64,000 nt of DNA from UBA8106 sp913052135. Its GTDB lineage: Bacteria > Acidobacteriota > Vicinamibacteria > Vicinamibacterales > UBA823. Shown here piece by piece: positions 1 through 8,974 of the stretch (positions within the stretch are counted from its first letter, which is position 1; each line of letters starts with the position of its first letter). The stretch covers positions 1 through 64,000 of the forward strand of contig CAJXDY010000003.1 in NCBI GenBank assembly GCA_913052135.1, given 5' to 3'. The notes under the pieces were generated by a model. That model saw only the letters and a program-made list of their open reading frames with translations. It did no database searches and was not told the DNA's origin. Position numbers and translations under genes: made by a program.

Positions 1-2
1 TG

Positions 3-593
3 GACATCGTTGAAGAACTGGTTTTTGGCCCGCCGCTGGATCAAGCCGTTACAGAACCAGCTGGGGACGAGGAGGAAATCCTGAGGGCGGAGGAGTACCC
101 CTTCCTGGTGAATCCGGACCCGGTTGAATACGCCCGTTTCAGCGGCACCAGTTACCGTCCGACAGAAGCCGACTTCGGGAACGCACTGGCCACCTCCTTC
201 GAGTCCATATCCCTGATCCATCGACTGAGAGAGGTCCGCGCCTTTCGGGGATTCCACAGGGTCAAGCCTGGGGGGTCAGACCGCCTTGTGCCTGCTGCCC
301 TCAGTGGAGATGGCAGTTGGTTGCCAGCCTGCGAGGTTTTTGGAGAGGGCCTCTTCTTCCAATTCAACCAGGCACGGGTCTCCGATTGGGCTTCCAACCT
401 ACCCCAACAAGAGGGTGATCGTTTTCTAGCATTGGGTGAACGCATCAACGAACAGGGGATTGGTTTCCTCCCCGAACCACGCCCGGAACTGGTCCTCCTG
501 CATGGCTTTGCCCACATCCTGATGCGCCAACTGTGCTTCGAGTGCGGCTATGCAGCCACCTCATTGCGCGAACGTCTCTATGTTGATGGCGAC
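3..593 (+). pseudogene. C-terminal fragment of a DrmB-type DUF1998 protein, open at the left edge and fused in frame to RpoC
   Basis: The reading frame is open from base 3, so the protein begins outside the window; the first possible internal start is GTG 108. About 197 codons resemble the C-terminal DUF1998 region of DISARM DrmB and related helicase-associated proteins: LREVRAFRGFHRV, WLPACEVFGEGLFFQF, LLHGFAHILMRQL and ECGYAATSLRERLY occur in the family's order. DrmB is an accessory component of the DISARM phage-defence system, but DUF1998 also occurs in other helicase-linked proteins, so the system is not certain. In the family the domain continues past RERxY into a Gly-rich stretch and a Cys-containing tail. 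Here it stops and RpoC sequence follows without a stop codon. Codons are richer in C and G at third positions than in the RpoC part. No other defence gene is visible in the window. Confidence 0.75.
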
Positions 594-601
594 CAGATGG
601 C
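585..601 (+). other. Joint between the DUF1998 fragment and rpoC
   Basis: The codons for Asp-Gly-Asp-Gln-Met (585-599) fit both sides: RpoC has NADFDGDQMA, and a DUF1998 protein could continue after RERLYV with similar residues. A short stretch shared by two genes is the kind of place where an assembler, or a rare recombination, would switch templates. Upstream codons favour C/G endings (CTG, CTC, GCC); downstream codons favour T/A endings like the rest of the window. Confidence 0.7.
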
Positions 602-3407
602 TGTGCATATTCCACTGGGTCCAGAAGCACAGATCGAGGCGTCAGTATTGATGATGGCTTCAAATAACATATTGAACCCATCGAATGGATCTCCTATTGC
701 GGTGCCTTCACAGGACATTGTATTGGGATGTTATTACCTGACGAAGTCAAAGGCTGGTGCTAAGGGCGAAGGCAGAGTGTTTGGAAATGGCGACGACGCG
801 TTGTTGGCGCTAGAAGCGGGTGAATTGGAAACATTGTCGCCTATCCGACTCCGAATTTCTGGAGAATTGATTGATCTGACAGTGTCGAGAGATGACCAGG
901 ACGTAATTCACGCCGAAGTGCAACAGATTGACAAGAAAATCATTAGTACGACGGTCGGCCGCGTGTTGTTTAATAATGCGCTACCTGCGGAGTTCCCGTT
1001 CGTCAATGGACTTTTCAAGAAGAAAGGATTGCAGTTACTAGTTCAGTATGGCTATCGTCGCTATGGGTTAGAAAACACCGTGATGATGTTAGACGGTTTA
1101 AAGAATCTCGGATTTCTGTACGCTACTCAGTCTGGCTTGTCGATAGGTATCGATGACTTAATTATACCGTCTGAAAAAGTTGGCTTGGTTAATGCAGCGA
1201 AAGAGGATGTCATCAAAGTCGAACAGCAGTATCAGGACGGCGCGATTACTAACGGCGAGCGCTACAATAAGGTCATCGCTATCTGGTCAGATGTGACTGA
1301 ACGCATTGCTGATGCGATGTTCTCTGAAATGGAGGATCTTGATCACGCTGGTCGCAATTTTAACCCAGTTTATATTATGGCTGATTCCGGCGCCCGTGGT
1401 AGTAAGCAACAAATTCGACAATTGGCCGGAATGCGTGGGTTGATGGCAAAGCCTTCAGGTGAAATTATCGAAACGCCCATTACGTCAAATTTCCGAGAAG
1501 GACTAACTGTGCTCCAGTACTTCATTTCGACACATGGTGCTCGGAAAGGATTGGCTGATACTGCATTGAAGACAGCTGATTCGGGATATCTGACTCGCCG
1601 ACTAGTCGACGTGGCACAGGATGTCATCATCTCTGAAGTCGATTGTGGAACGTTGGATGGGATTGATGCTAAAGCGATTGTTGAGAGTGGTGAGATTATC
1701 GAACCACTTCGCGATCGTATCACTGGACGAACTACCCTAGAGCAGATTACAGATCCATTTACCAATGTTCCAATTATTGAAGCAAACAATGAAATTACTG
1801 ACGAGTTGTCGTCAGAAATTCAGGATTCTGGTATCGAACGGGTCAGAATCCGGTCAGTTTTGACTTGTGCATCTCGCCGCGGAGTTTGCGCTAAGTGCTA
1901 CGGCCGTGATTTGTCCACTGGAAGTTTGGTAGAACGTGGACTTGCTGTCGGAGTTATTGCAGCACAGTCGATAGGAGAACCTGGTACGCAGCTAACAATG
2001 AGAACGTTCCACATCGGCGGAACAGCGTCTCGTATATCTGCACAGTCAACGCTTGAAGCAAAGCATGTGGGAACGGTGCGTTTTGAAGGCTTACAGGTCG
2101 TTGAAGGCAGGGGTAACGTGTTGGTTGTTATGAATCGCAGTGGGTCGCTTGTTATTCAGGATATTAAGGGGCGTGATCGCGAACGATATTCTGTTGTGTA
2201 TGGTGCTCATCTTCGAGTTACTGATGGTCAACAGGTGGAGCAGGATCAAGTGCTTGTTGAGTGGGATCCTTACACGTTTTCAATCGTTACGGAAAAGGCA
2301 GGAACTGTTCGATTCAAGGATATTGCACAAGGTATAACCGTGCACGAGGAGGTCGACGAGGTAACAGGTCTTTCACGACTGATCATTGTCGATTCTCCAG
2401 ACGAAAAGAAGCAGCCTACCGTGGAGATACGTGGGAAAGATGGAAAAGTTTTGCGGAAGTACCACATGCCATCCCATGCACATCTTATGGTTAGCGAGAG
2501 TGAGCAAGTGGCTGCGGGAGATGTGCTGGCTAAAATACCTAGAGAAACAACTAAGACCAAGGACATCACAGGTGGTCTACCACGGGTCGTTGAGTTGTTC
2601 GAAGCACGGAAACCACGAGAGACCGCTGTGATCAGTGAGATTGATGGGACGGTTAACCTTGGCGGTATCGTCAAGGGTCTGCGTAAGATTATTATTGTCC
2701 CAGATGAATCGGGCGCAGAAAATCGCGAGTACTTGTTACCTCGTGGTGTTCACATCAACGTTCAAGAGAGTGATCGTGTTCGTGCGGGGGAGGCTTTGAT
2801 GGATGGTCCCAGTAATCCTCATGACATCTTGAGTGTACTTGGAGAAAAAGCCCTGCAAGGATACTTAGTTAATGAAATCCAGGAAGTATACAGGCTGCAG
2901 GGTGTCAATATTAATGACAAACACATTGAGGTTATAGTGCGACAGATGATGCGCTGGGTTCGTGTTGAGGAAGTAGGCGACACTGAATTCCTCATTGATG
3001 AACAGGTGGATCGAATCCGTTTCATGGAAGAGAACGAGCGTGTAATGAAGGACAGTGGAAGACCTGCTACGGGTCGCCCATTACTGTTAGGTATTACGAA
3101 GGCCTCACTTTCGACTGAGTCTTTTATTTCAGCTGCATCATTTCAGGAAACGACGCGTGTTTTAACTGAGGCGTCGATTTCTGGACGCGTTGATAATTTG
3201 CGTGGCTTGAAAGAGAACGTAACTATGGGACGTTTAATTCCGGCTGGAACTGGCTTCGACTATTATCGGAAGGTTCGTATTCAACCGGATGCGCCACCAC
3301 CACCACCCGCGATTATAGAGGATGAAATGTCATTGGCAGGTGAGATGGACTATCAAGTGAGCCCAACTGAAGCGATAGGAGTCGACAGTCCCAAGAATCA
3401 AAGTTAG
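585..3407 (+). pseudogene. rpoC: RNA polymerase subunit beta' (RpoC), C-terminal two thirds only
   Basis: From DGDQMAVHIPL onward the frame is clear RpoC: about 940 residues, matching what normally follows the catalytic motif in the ~1400-residue protein. Bridge helix and trigger-loop region (GARKGLADTALKTA, near nt 1530-1620), the second zinc site (VDCGT, LTCASRRGVCAKC), AAQSIGEPGTQLTMRTFHIGG-type sequence and the C-terminal MGRLIPAGTG are all present. Missing are the clamp, first zinc finger, rudder and the first part of NADFDGD: only the last two of the three Mg-binding Asp residues remain (D at 585 and 591). Such a protein cannot form a working active site. An essential gene in this state points to an assembly joint or to a second intact copy elsewhere. 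rpoB, normally just upstream, is absent. Confidence 0.93.
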
Positions 3408-3882
3408 CGCTTTCGGTTACTAGAGTTCTCAGAGTGGCTAGACTTATTAGGACTTGGTTTAGAGGGGCTCTTATCCATTGCTATGTTAAGAGATTTGTTG
3501 GGCCTGACTCAGGTTGAAGCCCACAAACATCGACCTCATCATTGCATGTGCCAAGAAGATTGTGATATTCTCGTAAGGTTTTGGTGGAGTCAGGATACCC
3601 TATCTGGCTAAATTCTGTCCTGAGAAAGGTTGCCTCAACTGTTCCAGCCTTTCTTTCGAAATAGCGGCCCCTCGGTGTATTTCCACAAAGGGAGCCCCGT
3701 ACGACGCGAAAACACGATATAGGGTAGTCGCGTTTCCAGGTGCCAAATCGGTCGTTCCGCCGTTTATCGGAGCGCTTAATTTTTAGGCCTGGAGCAAGTA
3801 TTTTCGCCGGGTGATCTTGCTGGTCTAGATCCGGTACCTGGTGGTACCGAAACTATGCGTAAGATCCGGCTATGGAGTGTTT
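3408..3882. other. 475-bp non-coding stretch between rpoC and rpsL
   Basis: No open frame with recognisable protein content and no tRNA-like cloverleaf was seen. A possible stem with one bulge lies at 3494-3503/3519-3527 (TGGGC/GCCCA extended by TTTG/CAAA) and a 7-bp hairpin lies just before rpsL. The region probably holds the 3' end of the rpoC transcript and the promoter and leader of the str operon, but I could not assign a convincing -35/-10 pair. Confidence 0.5.
3832..3849 (+). promoter_or_regulatory. Hairpin in the rpsL leader
   Basis: CGGTACC, loop TGGT, GGTACCG forms a perfect 7-bp stem ending 33 bases before the rpsL start. It is not followed by a T run, so it is not an intrinsic terminator. 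It could be a leader structure involved in translational control of the S12/S7 operon; that role is inference. Confidence 0.35.
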
Positions 3883-4257
3883 GTGCCAACGATTAGCCAA
3901 CTCGTCCGTCGTGGTCGAAAACGGATCGTAAAGAAAAGCAAAAGCCCTGCTCTTCAAGAAAGTCCTCAGAAGCGTGGTGTGTGCGTACGTGTGTTCACGC
4001 AGACCCCGAAAAAGCCAAATTCAGCACTTCGCAAAGTAGCGCGCGTACGATTAACGAATGGACTTGAGGTCACGTCGTACATTCCTGGTGTTGGGCACAA
4101 CCTTCAGGAGCACTCCCTTGTTTTGATCCGCGGAGGTCGTATTAAGGATTTGCCTGGCGTTCGTTACCACGTGGTTCGAGGAACGTTAGACGCTGTGGGT
4201 GTAGAAGGACGGAAACAATCACGATCGAAGTACGGCACGAAACGACCTAAGGCGTGA
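3883..4257 (+). CDS. rpsL: 30S ribosomal protein S12
   Basis: S12 sits at the decoding centre and helps monitor codon-anticodon pairing. The 124 residues starting PTISQLVRRGRKR match the family end to end. GTG at 3883 is chosen because the family starts at this point and GGAG lies 5 bases upstream; the frame is open further up to 3841 but that part resembles nothing. Lysines of the TPKKPNS and RIKDLPG loops, where streptomycin resistance mutations usually occur, are wild type. The Asp of KDLPG is the residue methylthiolated by RimO, encoded at 48351-49742. First gene of a long ribosomal run. Confidence 0.97.
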   Translation: MPTISQLVRRGRKRIVKKSKSPALQESPQKRGVCVRVFTQTPKKPNSALRKVARVRLTNGLEVTSYIPGVGHNLQEHSLVLIRGGRIKDLPGVRYHVVRGTLDAVGVEGRKQSRSKYGTKRPKA

Positions 4258-4311
4258 AGGTGCCAACCAATTAACGTAACACGGCTCTAGATTTGAGATA
4301 AGGATTGACCT

Positions 4312-4785
4312 ATGCCACGTAGGCGAGAGGTTCCCAAACGCGAGGCTCCACCGGATCCTGTATTTAACAGTACGTTAATTACAAAATTTCTTCGAACGAT
4401 CATGTTGAACGGGAAACGAAGTACTGCAGCAGGAATTCTCTACGGTAGTTTGGACATTATTAAAGAGCGAACGGGTGACGATCCTTTAAAGGTATTCAAG
4501 AAAGCCATCGATAACGTGAGACCAACACTGGAAGTCAAATCTCGTCGAGTTGGTGGATCGAATTATCAGGTGCCAATTGAGGTCAGTCCGAATCGTAGAT
4601 TGTCGCTTAGTATTCGCTGGTTAGTGAATTATGCCAGGCAGCGCGGTGATGGCAGAACTATGAAAGAAAAGCTTGCCAATGAATTACTTGACGCTTCGAA
4701 TTTACGGGGTTCATCGGTCAAGAAGCGAGAGGATACACATCGGATGGCTGAGGCTAACAAAGCCTTCGCACACTTCCGATGGTAA
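4312..4785 (+). CDS. rpsG: 30S ribosomal protein S7
   Basis: S7 binds the 3' major domain of 16S rRNA and nucleates assembly of the 30S head; it contacts E-site tRNA. The 157-residue length and the motifs MPRRREVPKRE, LNGKRSTAAGILYGSLD, RRVGGSNYQVPIEV and ANKAFAHFRW are typical. It follows rpsL after 54 bases and precedes fusA after 37, the usual str operon order. In other bacteria S7 represses this operon; no matching site could be confirmed here. Confidence 0.97.
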   Translation: MPRRREVPKREAPPDPVFNSTLITKFLRTIMLNGKRSTAAGILYGSLDIIKERTGDDPLKVFKKAIDNVRPTLEVKSRRVGGSNYQVPIEVSPNRRLSLSIRWLVNYARQRGDGRTMKEKLANELLDASNLRGSSVKKREDTHRMAEANKAFAHFRW

Positions 4786-4822
4786 GACTTCCTTTATTTA
4801 GATATCGGTCAAAGAAGACGTA

Positions 4823-6928
4823 ATGCCTAGGCTTATTCCAATCGATAGGACACGAAATATTGGCGTGATGGCGCACATCGATGCGGGTAAGACCACTACG
4901 ACTGAACGCATTTTGTTCTACACAGGTATCACCTACAAAATCGGTGAAGTGCATGACGGAACGGCTGTTATGGACTGGATGGAACAGGAACAAGAGCGCG
5001 GCATTACGATTACCTCGGCTGCAACGACATGTATTTGGCGGGACCACCGCATTAACATCATCGATACACCTGGACATGTCGATTTTACTGCTGAAGTGGA
5101 ACGATCGCTGCGTGTCCTTGATGGCGCTGTTGCTGTTTTTGATGCGGTTGCTGGAGTTGAACCACAGTCTGAAATGGTCTGGAGACAGGCGGACAAGTAT
5201 CGGGTTCCGCGTATCTGTTTTGTCAATAAGATGGACCGGACCGGAGCTGATTTCGAGCGCACTCTTGAACAAATCGCTTCAAAATTACAGGGAAATCCGG
5301 TGGCCGTACAATTACCGATGAAATCTGGAGATGACTTCATCGGAGTCATCGATCTTATTCGTATGAAATCTATTCGATATCTTGATGAGACGTTAGGCGC
5401 GGATTACAGCGTCGAAGAGATACCTAGTGCTTACAACAGTCAGGTTGAAACATTTCGCGAGCGTCTCGTTGAAGCGGTTAGTGAGTCCGACGACGCATTA
5501 TTGACGAAATACCTTCATGGTGACGAAATCTCGCCTGACGAAATTATGAATGCCTTGAGAAAACGTGTGGTGGATTCGGTGCGTGATGAGCAGGCACCAT
5601 GCGTACCAGTGTTATGTGGTTCAGCGTTTAAGAATAAGGGAGTTCAGCCGCTTCTTGACGCCATCGTGGATTACTTGCCGTCTCCGGTCGATATTCCTGC
5701 TGTCATCGGGCTGGAGCCGCACAGTGCTGAGGAAATAGCGTTAGAGCGTCCACCCTCGGACGATGCTCCATTCTCGGCATTAGCATTCAAGGTTGCTACG
5801 GATCCGTATGTTGGGCAGTTGACTTACGTTCGGGTCTATTCTGGTGTGATGGCATCTGGTTCTTCAGTTTACAACCCAGGAAAAGATCGAACTGAACGCA
5901 TTGGTCGTCTCCTGAAGATGCACGCGAACAAACGAGAGGAAATTAAGGCAGTTTATGCCGGTGACATTGCAGCAGCGGTAGGGCTCAAGAGCGTGGGAAC
6001 GGGTGACACGATTTGCGATAAGCAGGATCCGATTGTGCTTGAATCAATGGACTTTCCAGACCCTGTGATATCCCTCGCCATCGAACCGCAAACACGTGAA
6101 GATCAAGAGAAGCTTGGCCAAGGAATAGGGAAATTGACTGCCGAGGATCCGACGTTTCGGGTTCGCACGGACGACGATACCGGACAAGTTGTCATTTCCG
6201 GAATGGGGGAATTGCATCTTGAGATCATCGTAGATCGGTTAAAGCGTGAATTTGGTGTGACTGCCAGTGTTGGTCGACCTCAAGTGGCTTACAAGGAGAC
6301 ACTTACGAAACCTGCGGAAGGTGAGGGTCGGTACATTAAGCAAACAGGCGGTCGAGGTCAGTATGGCCACGCCAAGATTCGTATCGCACCTTGCGACAAT
6401 GGTGGAGGATTTGAGTTTGTAAATGAAATTCGTGGGGGTGCGATTCCTCGAGAGTATATCAAGCCGGTCGAGCAAGGCATTCGTGAGGCCATGACGACAG
6501 GAGTCTTAGCTGGCTATCCTATCGACAATGTGAAGGTGTCTCTCTATGACGGCTCTTTTCATAATGTTGACTCCTCAGAGGTTGCTTTTAAGGTCGCTGG
6601 ATCCATGGCTTTTCGTGATGCGGCCAAAGCTGCCGGGCCTGTCTTGCTGGAACCGGTTATGCGGGTTGAAGTCGTGGTGCCAGAGGAAAATATGGGCGAC
6701 GTGGTGGGTAATTTGAAAGGGCGTCGTGGACATGTCCAATCTTTAGAGGCGCGAGGAGGCACACAGCTAGTGAATGCCCACGTACCGCTGTCGGAGATGT
6801 TTGGATATGCGACTGACCTTCGATCTCGCACACAAGGGCGCGCCACCTTCAGTATGCATTTTCATCAATATGAACAAGCGCCTCGGAGTGTTAGCGAAGA
6901 GATTATTGCAAGAGTAGGTGGAAAGTAA
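4823..6928 (+). CDS. fusA: Elongation factor G
   Basis: This GTPase drives tRNA-mRNA translocation and, with RRF, ribosome recycling. The 701 residues carry all G motifs: AHIDAGKTTT (G1), RGITITSAATT (G2/switch I), DTPGHVDF (G3, with the catalytic His), NKMD (G4) and GSA (G5). Domains II to V follow, including the RGGAIPREYI and GRRGHVQSLEARGG segments of domains IV and V. It is the conventional EF-G of the window, in contrast to the divergent paralogue at 22987-25086. Only 26 bases separate it from rpsJ, with no tuf between. Confidence 0.97.
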   Translation: MPRLIPIDRTRNIGVMAHIDAGKTTTTERILFYTGITYKIGEVHDGTAVMDWMEQEQERGITITSAATTCIWRDHRINIIDTPGHVDFTAEVERSLRVLDGAVAVFDAVAGVEPQSEMVWRQADKYRVPRICFVNKMDRTGADFERTLEQIASKLQGNPVAVQLPMKSGDDFIGVIDLIRMKSIRYLDETLGADYSVEEIPSAYNSQVETFRERLVEAVSESDDALLTKYLHGDEISPDEIMNALRKRVVDSVRDEQAPCVPVLCGSAFKNKGVQPLLDAIVDYLPSPVDIPAVIGLEPHSAEEIALERPPSDDAPFSALAFKVATDPYVGQLTYVRVYSGVMASGSSVYNPGKDRTERIGRLLKMHANKREEIKAVYAGDIAAAVGLKSVGTGDTICDKQDPIVLESMDFPDPVISLAIEPQTREDQEKLGQGIGKLTAEDPTFRVRTDDDTGQVVISGMGELHLEIIVDRLKREFGVTASVGRPQVAYKETLTKPAEGEGRYIKQTGGRGQYGHAKIRIAPCDNGGGFEFVNEIRGGAIPREYIKPVEQGIREAMTTGVLAGYPIDNVKVSLYDGSFHNVDSSEVAFKVAGSMAFRDAAKAAGPVLLEPVMRVEVVVPEENMGDVVGNLKGRRGHVQSLEARGGTQLVNAHVPLSEMFGYATDLRSRTQGRATFSMHFHQYEQAPRSVSEEIIARVGGK

Positions 6929-6954
6929 GCGATTGATGTTAAGAGGCACAAAAA

Positions 6955-7287
6955 ATGGTTGCATTTAATGACAAGATTCGGATTCGGTTAAAAGCATACG
7001 ATCATCGTTTACTCGATAAATCTACGACCGAGATTGTGGATACAGCGAAACGCACGGGTACAGAGTTGGCAGGCCCAATCCCACTTCCGACAGAAAAAAA
7101 TAAGTGGACGGTGCTGCGGTCTCCACACGTTGATAAGAAATCGCGTGAGCAGTTTGAGATTAGGACCCATAAGCGGTTGATTGACATTTTTGAGCCTACC
7201 TCGCAGACAGTTGACGCGTTGATGAAGCTCGATTTGCCAGCAGGCGTGGATGTAGAAATTAAGGCGTTTGGTAAGGAGCACAAGTAA
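6955..7287 (+). CDS. rpsJ: 30S ribosomal protein S10
   Basis: S10 belongs to the 30S head and, with NusB, also acts in transcription antitermination. The 110 residues include IRIRLKAYDHRLLDKS, GPIPLPT, RSPHVDKKSREQFEIRTHKRLIDI and the DLPAGVDVEIK end. ATG 6955 gives a protein slightly longer than the usual ~103 residues, by a few residues at each end. It opens the S10 operon part of the run and is probably co-transcribed with fusA because the gap is so short. Confidence 0.97.
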   Translation: MVAFNDKIRIRLKAYDHRLLDKSTTEIVDTAKRTGTELAGPIPLPTEKNKWTVLRSPHVDKKSREQFEIRTHKRLIDIFEPTSQTVDALMKLDLPAGVDVEIKAFGKEHK

Positions 7288-7305
7288 TTTCAAGTGAGAG
7301 TCACT

Positions 7306-7935
7306 ATGGTGACGGGAATTATTGGTAAGAAAATCGGGATGACTCAGTTGTTTAGTGATGATGGCGTGGTCCAGCCTGCTACTGTCATTAAGGCTGGCCC
7401 CTGTGTTGTCGTGCAAGCCAAGACCACCGCACGCGATGGCTATGAAGCAGTGCAACTTGGTTTAGTTGAGGATAAGCAGCCAAGAGTTACGAAAGCTGTC
7501 GCGGGGACTTACAAGAAGGCAAAAGTCTCGCCGACTCGTATTAGGCGTGAAGTCGCGATTGATTCCAGCGATGAATCTCCAAAGCCTGGAGATCAAGTGC
7601 TCGTTTCGATTTTTGAGAGCGGTGATCGCGTGGATGTGATTGGAACCAGTCGCGGTAAAGGCTTTCAGGGCGTCATGAAACGCCATGGCTTTAGTGGTGG
7701 TCGCGCTACACACGGGTCTATGTTTCACCGTGCGCCTGGTTCGATCGGTGCGTCGTCTTATCCCTCACGTGTCATTAAAGGGATGAAAGGACCTGGTCGT
7801 ATGGGTGGCGATCGCGTGACCGTGCGAAGATTACAAGTTCTCCAGGTTGATACAGAGAACAATATTTTGATTGTTAAGGGCGCGATACCGGGGGCGCCTG
7901 GCACATATATCATCGTGCGAAAGGCGATTTTCTGA
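7306..7935 (+). CDS. rplC: 50S ribosomal protein L3
   Basis: L3 is an early assembly protein whose loop reaches the peptidyl transferase centre. The 209 residues start VTGIIGKKIGMTQLF and contain the conserved GTSRGKGFQGVMKRHGF and THGSMFHRAPGSIG segments; the Gln of GFQG is the residue methylated by PrmB in some bacteria. ATG 7306 fits the family better than the in-frame GTG 7294, which would add four residues. It lies 18 bases after rpsJ. Confidence 0.96.
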   Translation: MVTGIIGKKIGMTQLFSDDGVVQPATVIKAGPCVVVQAKTTARDGYEAVQLGLVEDKQPRVTKAVAGTYKKAKVSPTRIRREVAIDSSDESPKPGDQVLVSIFESGDRVDVIGTSRGKGFQGVMKRHGFSGGRATHGSMFHRAPGSIGASSYPSRVIKGMKGPGRMGGDRVTVRRLQVLQVDTENNILIVKGAIPGAPGTYIIVRKAIF

Positions 7936-7994
7936 AGCCTGCGAGGGTTTCATCGGTAAAGGAACCTGAGAAGAAATAGTAGGCGAGGCTTAAG

Positions 7995-8621
7995 ATGATG
8001 ACTCTTGATGTTGTGAACGATCAGAATGAGAAGGTGGGTTCACTCGATCTTGATTCGACCGTGTTTGGTGGTGTGGTGAATACCGGTTTGATTTGGGAAT
8101 CAGTCGTGCATCAAAATGCCTCAGAACGAAGTGGCACGGCTGCAACTAAAACTCGTGGCAAGGTGCGTGGTAGTGGTCGGAAACCTTGGCGTCAGAAAGG
8201 CACAGGGCGTGCACGTGTTGGCTCTGTACGCAACCCGCTATGGAGATCAGGTGGGACAGTTTTCGGACCAACTCCTCGTGATTACGGTTATGCCTTGCCC
8301 CATAAAATGCAACTGGGTGCGCTTCAGGCTGCTTTGAAGCAACAGATTGCTACTAATAGTTTGATTGTCGTGGATCGGTTAGCAATTGAAGAAACTAAGA
8401 CGAAGGTGGCTGCCGAATTTTTGAAGCGTCTAAATGCAATAGAGAGCACGCTGTTGGTGGATGTCGAGTTCGAAGCAAGTTTAGTTTTGGCGGTTAGAAA
8501 CCTTCCAGGTGTTGACGTGCGAAGAGTAGTTGAACTAACGGCGCGAGATGTCCTTGGCGCCAGACAAGTTGTTGCCACTCGGTCAGCCGTCGAGCGTTTG
8601 CAAGTGGTGCTTGGGCGATGA
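7995..8621 (+). CDS. rplD: 50S ribosomal protein L4
   Basis: L4 lines the nascent-peptide exit tunnel constriction. The 208 residues contain the tunnel loop (TRGKVRGSGRKPWRQKGTGRARVGS), RNPLWRSGGTVFGPTPRDY and a C-terminal domain with VDVRRVVELTARDVL. Two adjacent ATG codons (7995, 7998) are possible starts. In E. coli L4 represses the S10 operon by binding its leader; the gap of 59 bases before this gene shows no obvious structure. Its stop overlaps the start of rplW. Confidence 0.96.
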   Translation: MMTLDVVNDQNEKVGSLDLDSTVFGGVVNTGLIWESVVHQNASERSGTAATKTRGKVRGSGRKPWRQKGTGRARVGSVRNPLWRSGGTVFGPTPRDYGYALPHKMQLGALQAALKQQIATNSLIVVDRLAIEETKTKVAAEFLKRLNAIESTLLVDVEFEASLVLAVRNLPGVDVRRVVELTARDVLGARQVVATRSAVERLQVVLGR

Positions 8622-8908
8622 AGTTAACTGAAGTTATTCGTCGTCCACTGATTACTGAGAAGACTAATATCTTGCGTGAAGATGGTCGAACACTTGTTTT
8701 TCAAGTGGCAGTTGAGGCGACGAAAATTGAAATTAAGAACGCTGTAGAAAAATTGTTTGAAACGAAAGTTGCGGCTGTTCGGACAGCCATTGTTCACGGT
8801 AAAACAAAGCGGCAGGGGCGCTTCGTTGGGCAACGTCCGGACTGGAAGAAAGCCTATGTGCGGCTCCGCGAAGGCACGAAGATGCCTGAATTTCTTGAAG
8901 GCGCCTAG
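8618..8908 (+). CDS. rplW: 50S ribosomal protein L23
   Basis: L23 lies at the tunnel exit and is the docking site for trigger factor and SRP. The 96 residues start MKLTEVIRRPLITEKTN, with EIKNAVEKLFETKVAAVRT and GRFVGQRPDWKKAYVRL. The start codon overlaps the rplD stop (ATGA), implying translational coupling. Length and motifs are ordinary. Confidence 0.96.
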   Translation: MKLTEVIRRPLITEKTNILREDGRTLVFQVAVEATKIEIKNAVEKLFETKVAAVRTAIVHGKTKRQGRFVGQRPDWKKAYVRLREGTKMPEFLEGA

Positions 8909-8974
8909 GTGATCGAAGTTTGTGCAGTGGTGACACGAGAATTTTGATACTGAACCAATAAATGGTTATGGAAC

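Noticed and set aside
3841..3882. Longer N-terminus for S12
   Set aside because: The extra 14 residues match nothing in the family and GTG 3883 has a good ribosome site; the extension also runs through a hairpin.
4754..5349. Antisense open frames over the start of fusA
   Set aside because: They mirror the conserved EF-G coding sequence and show no protein motifs of their own.
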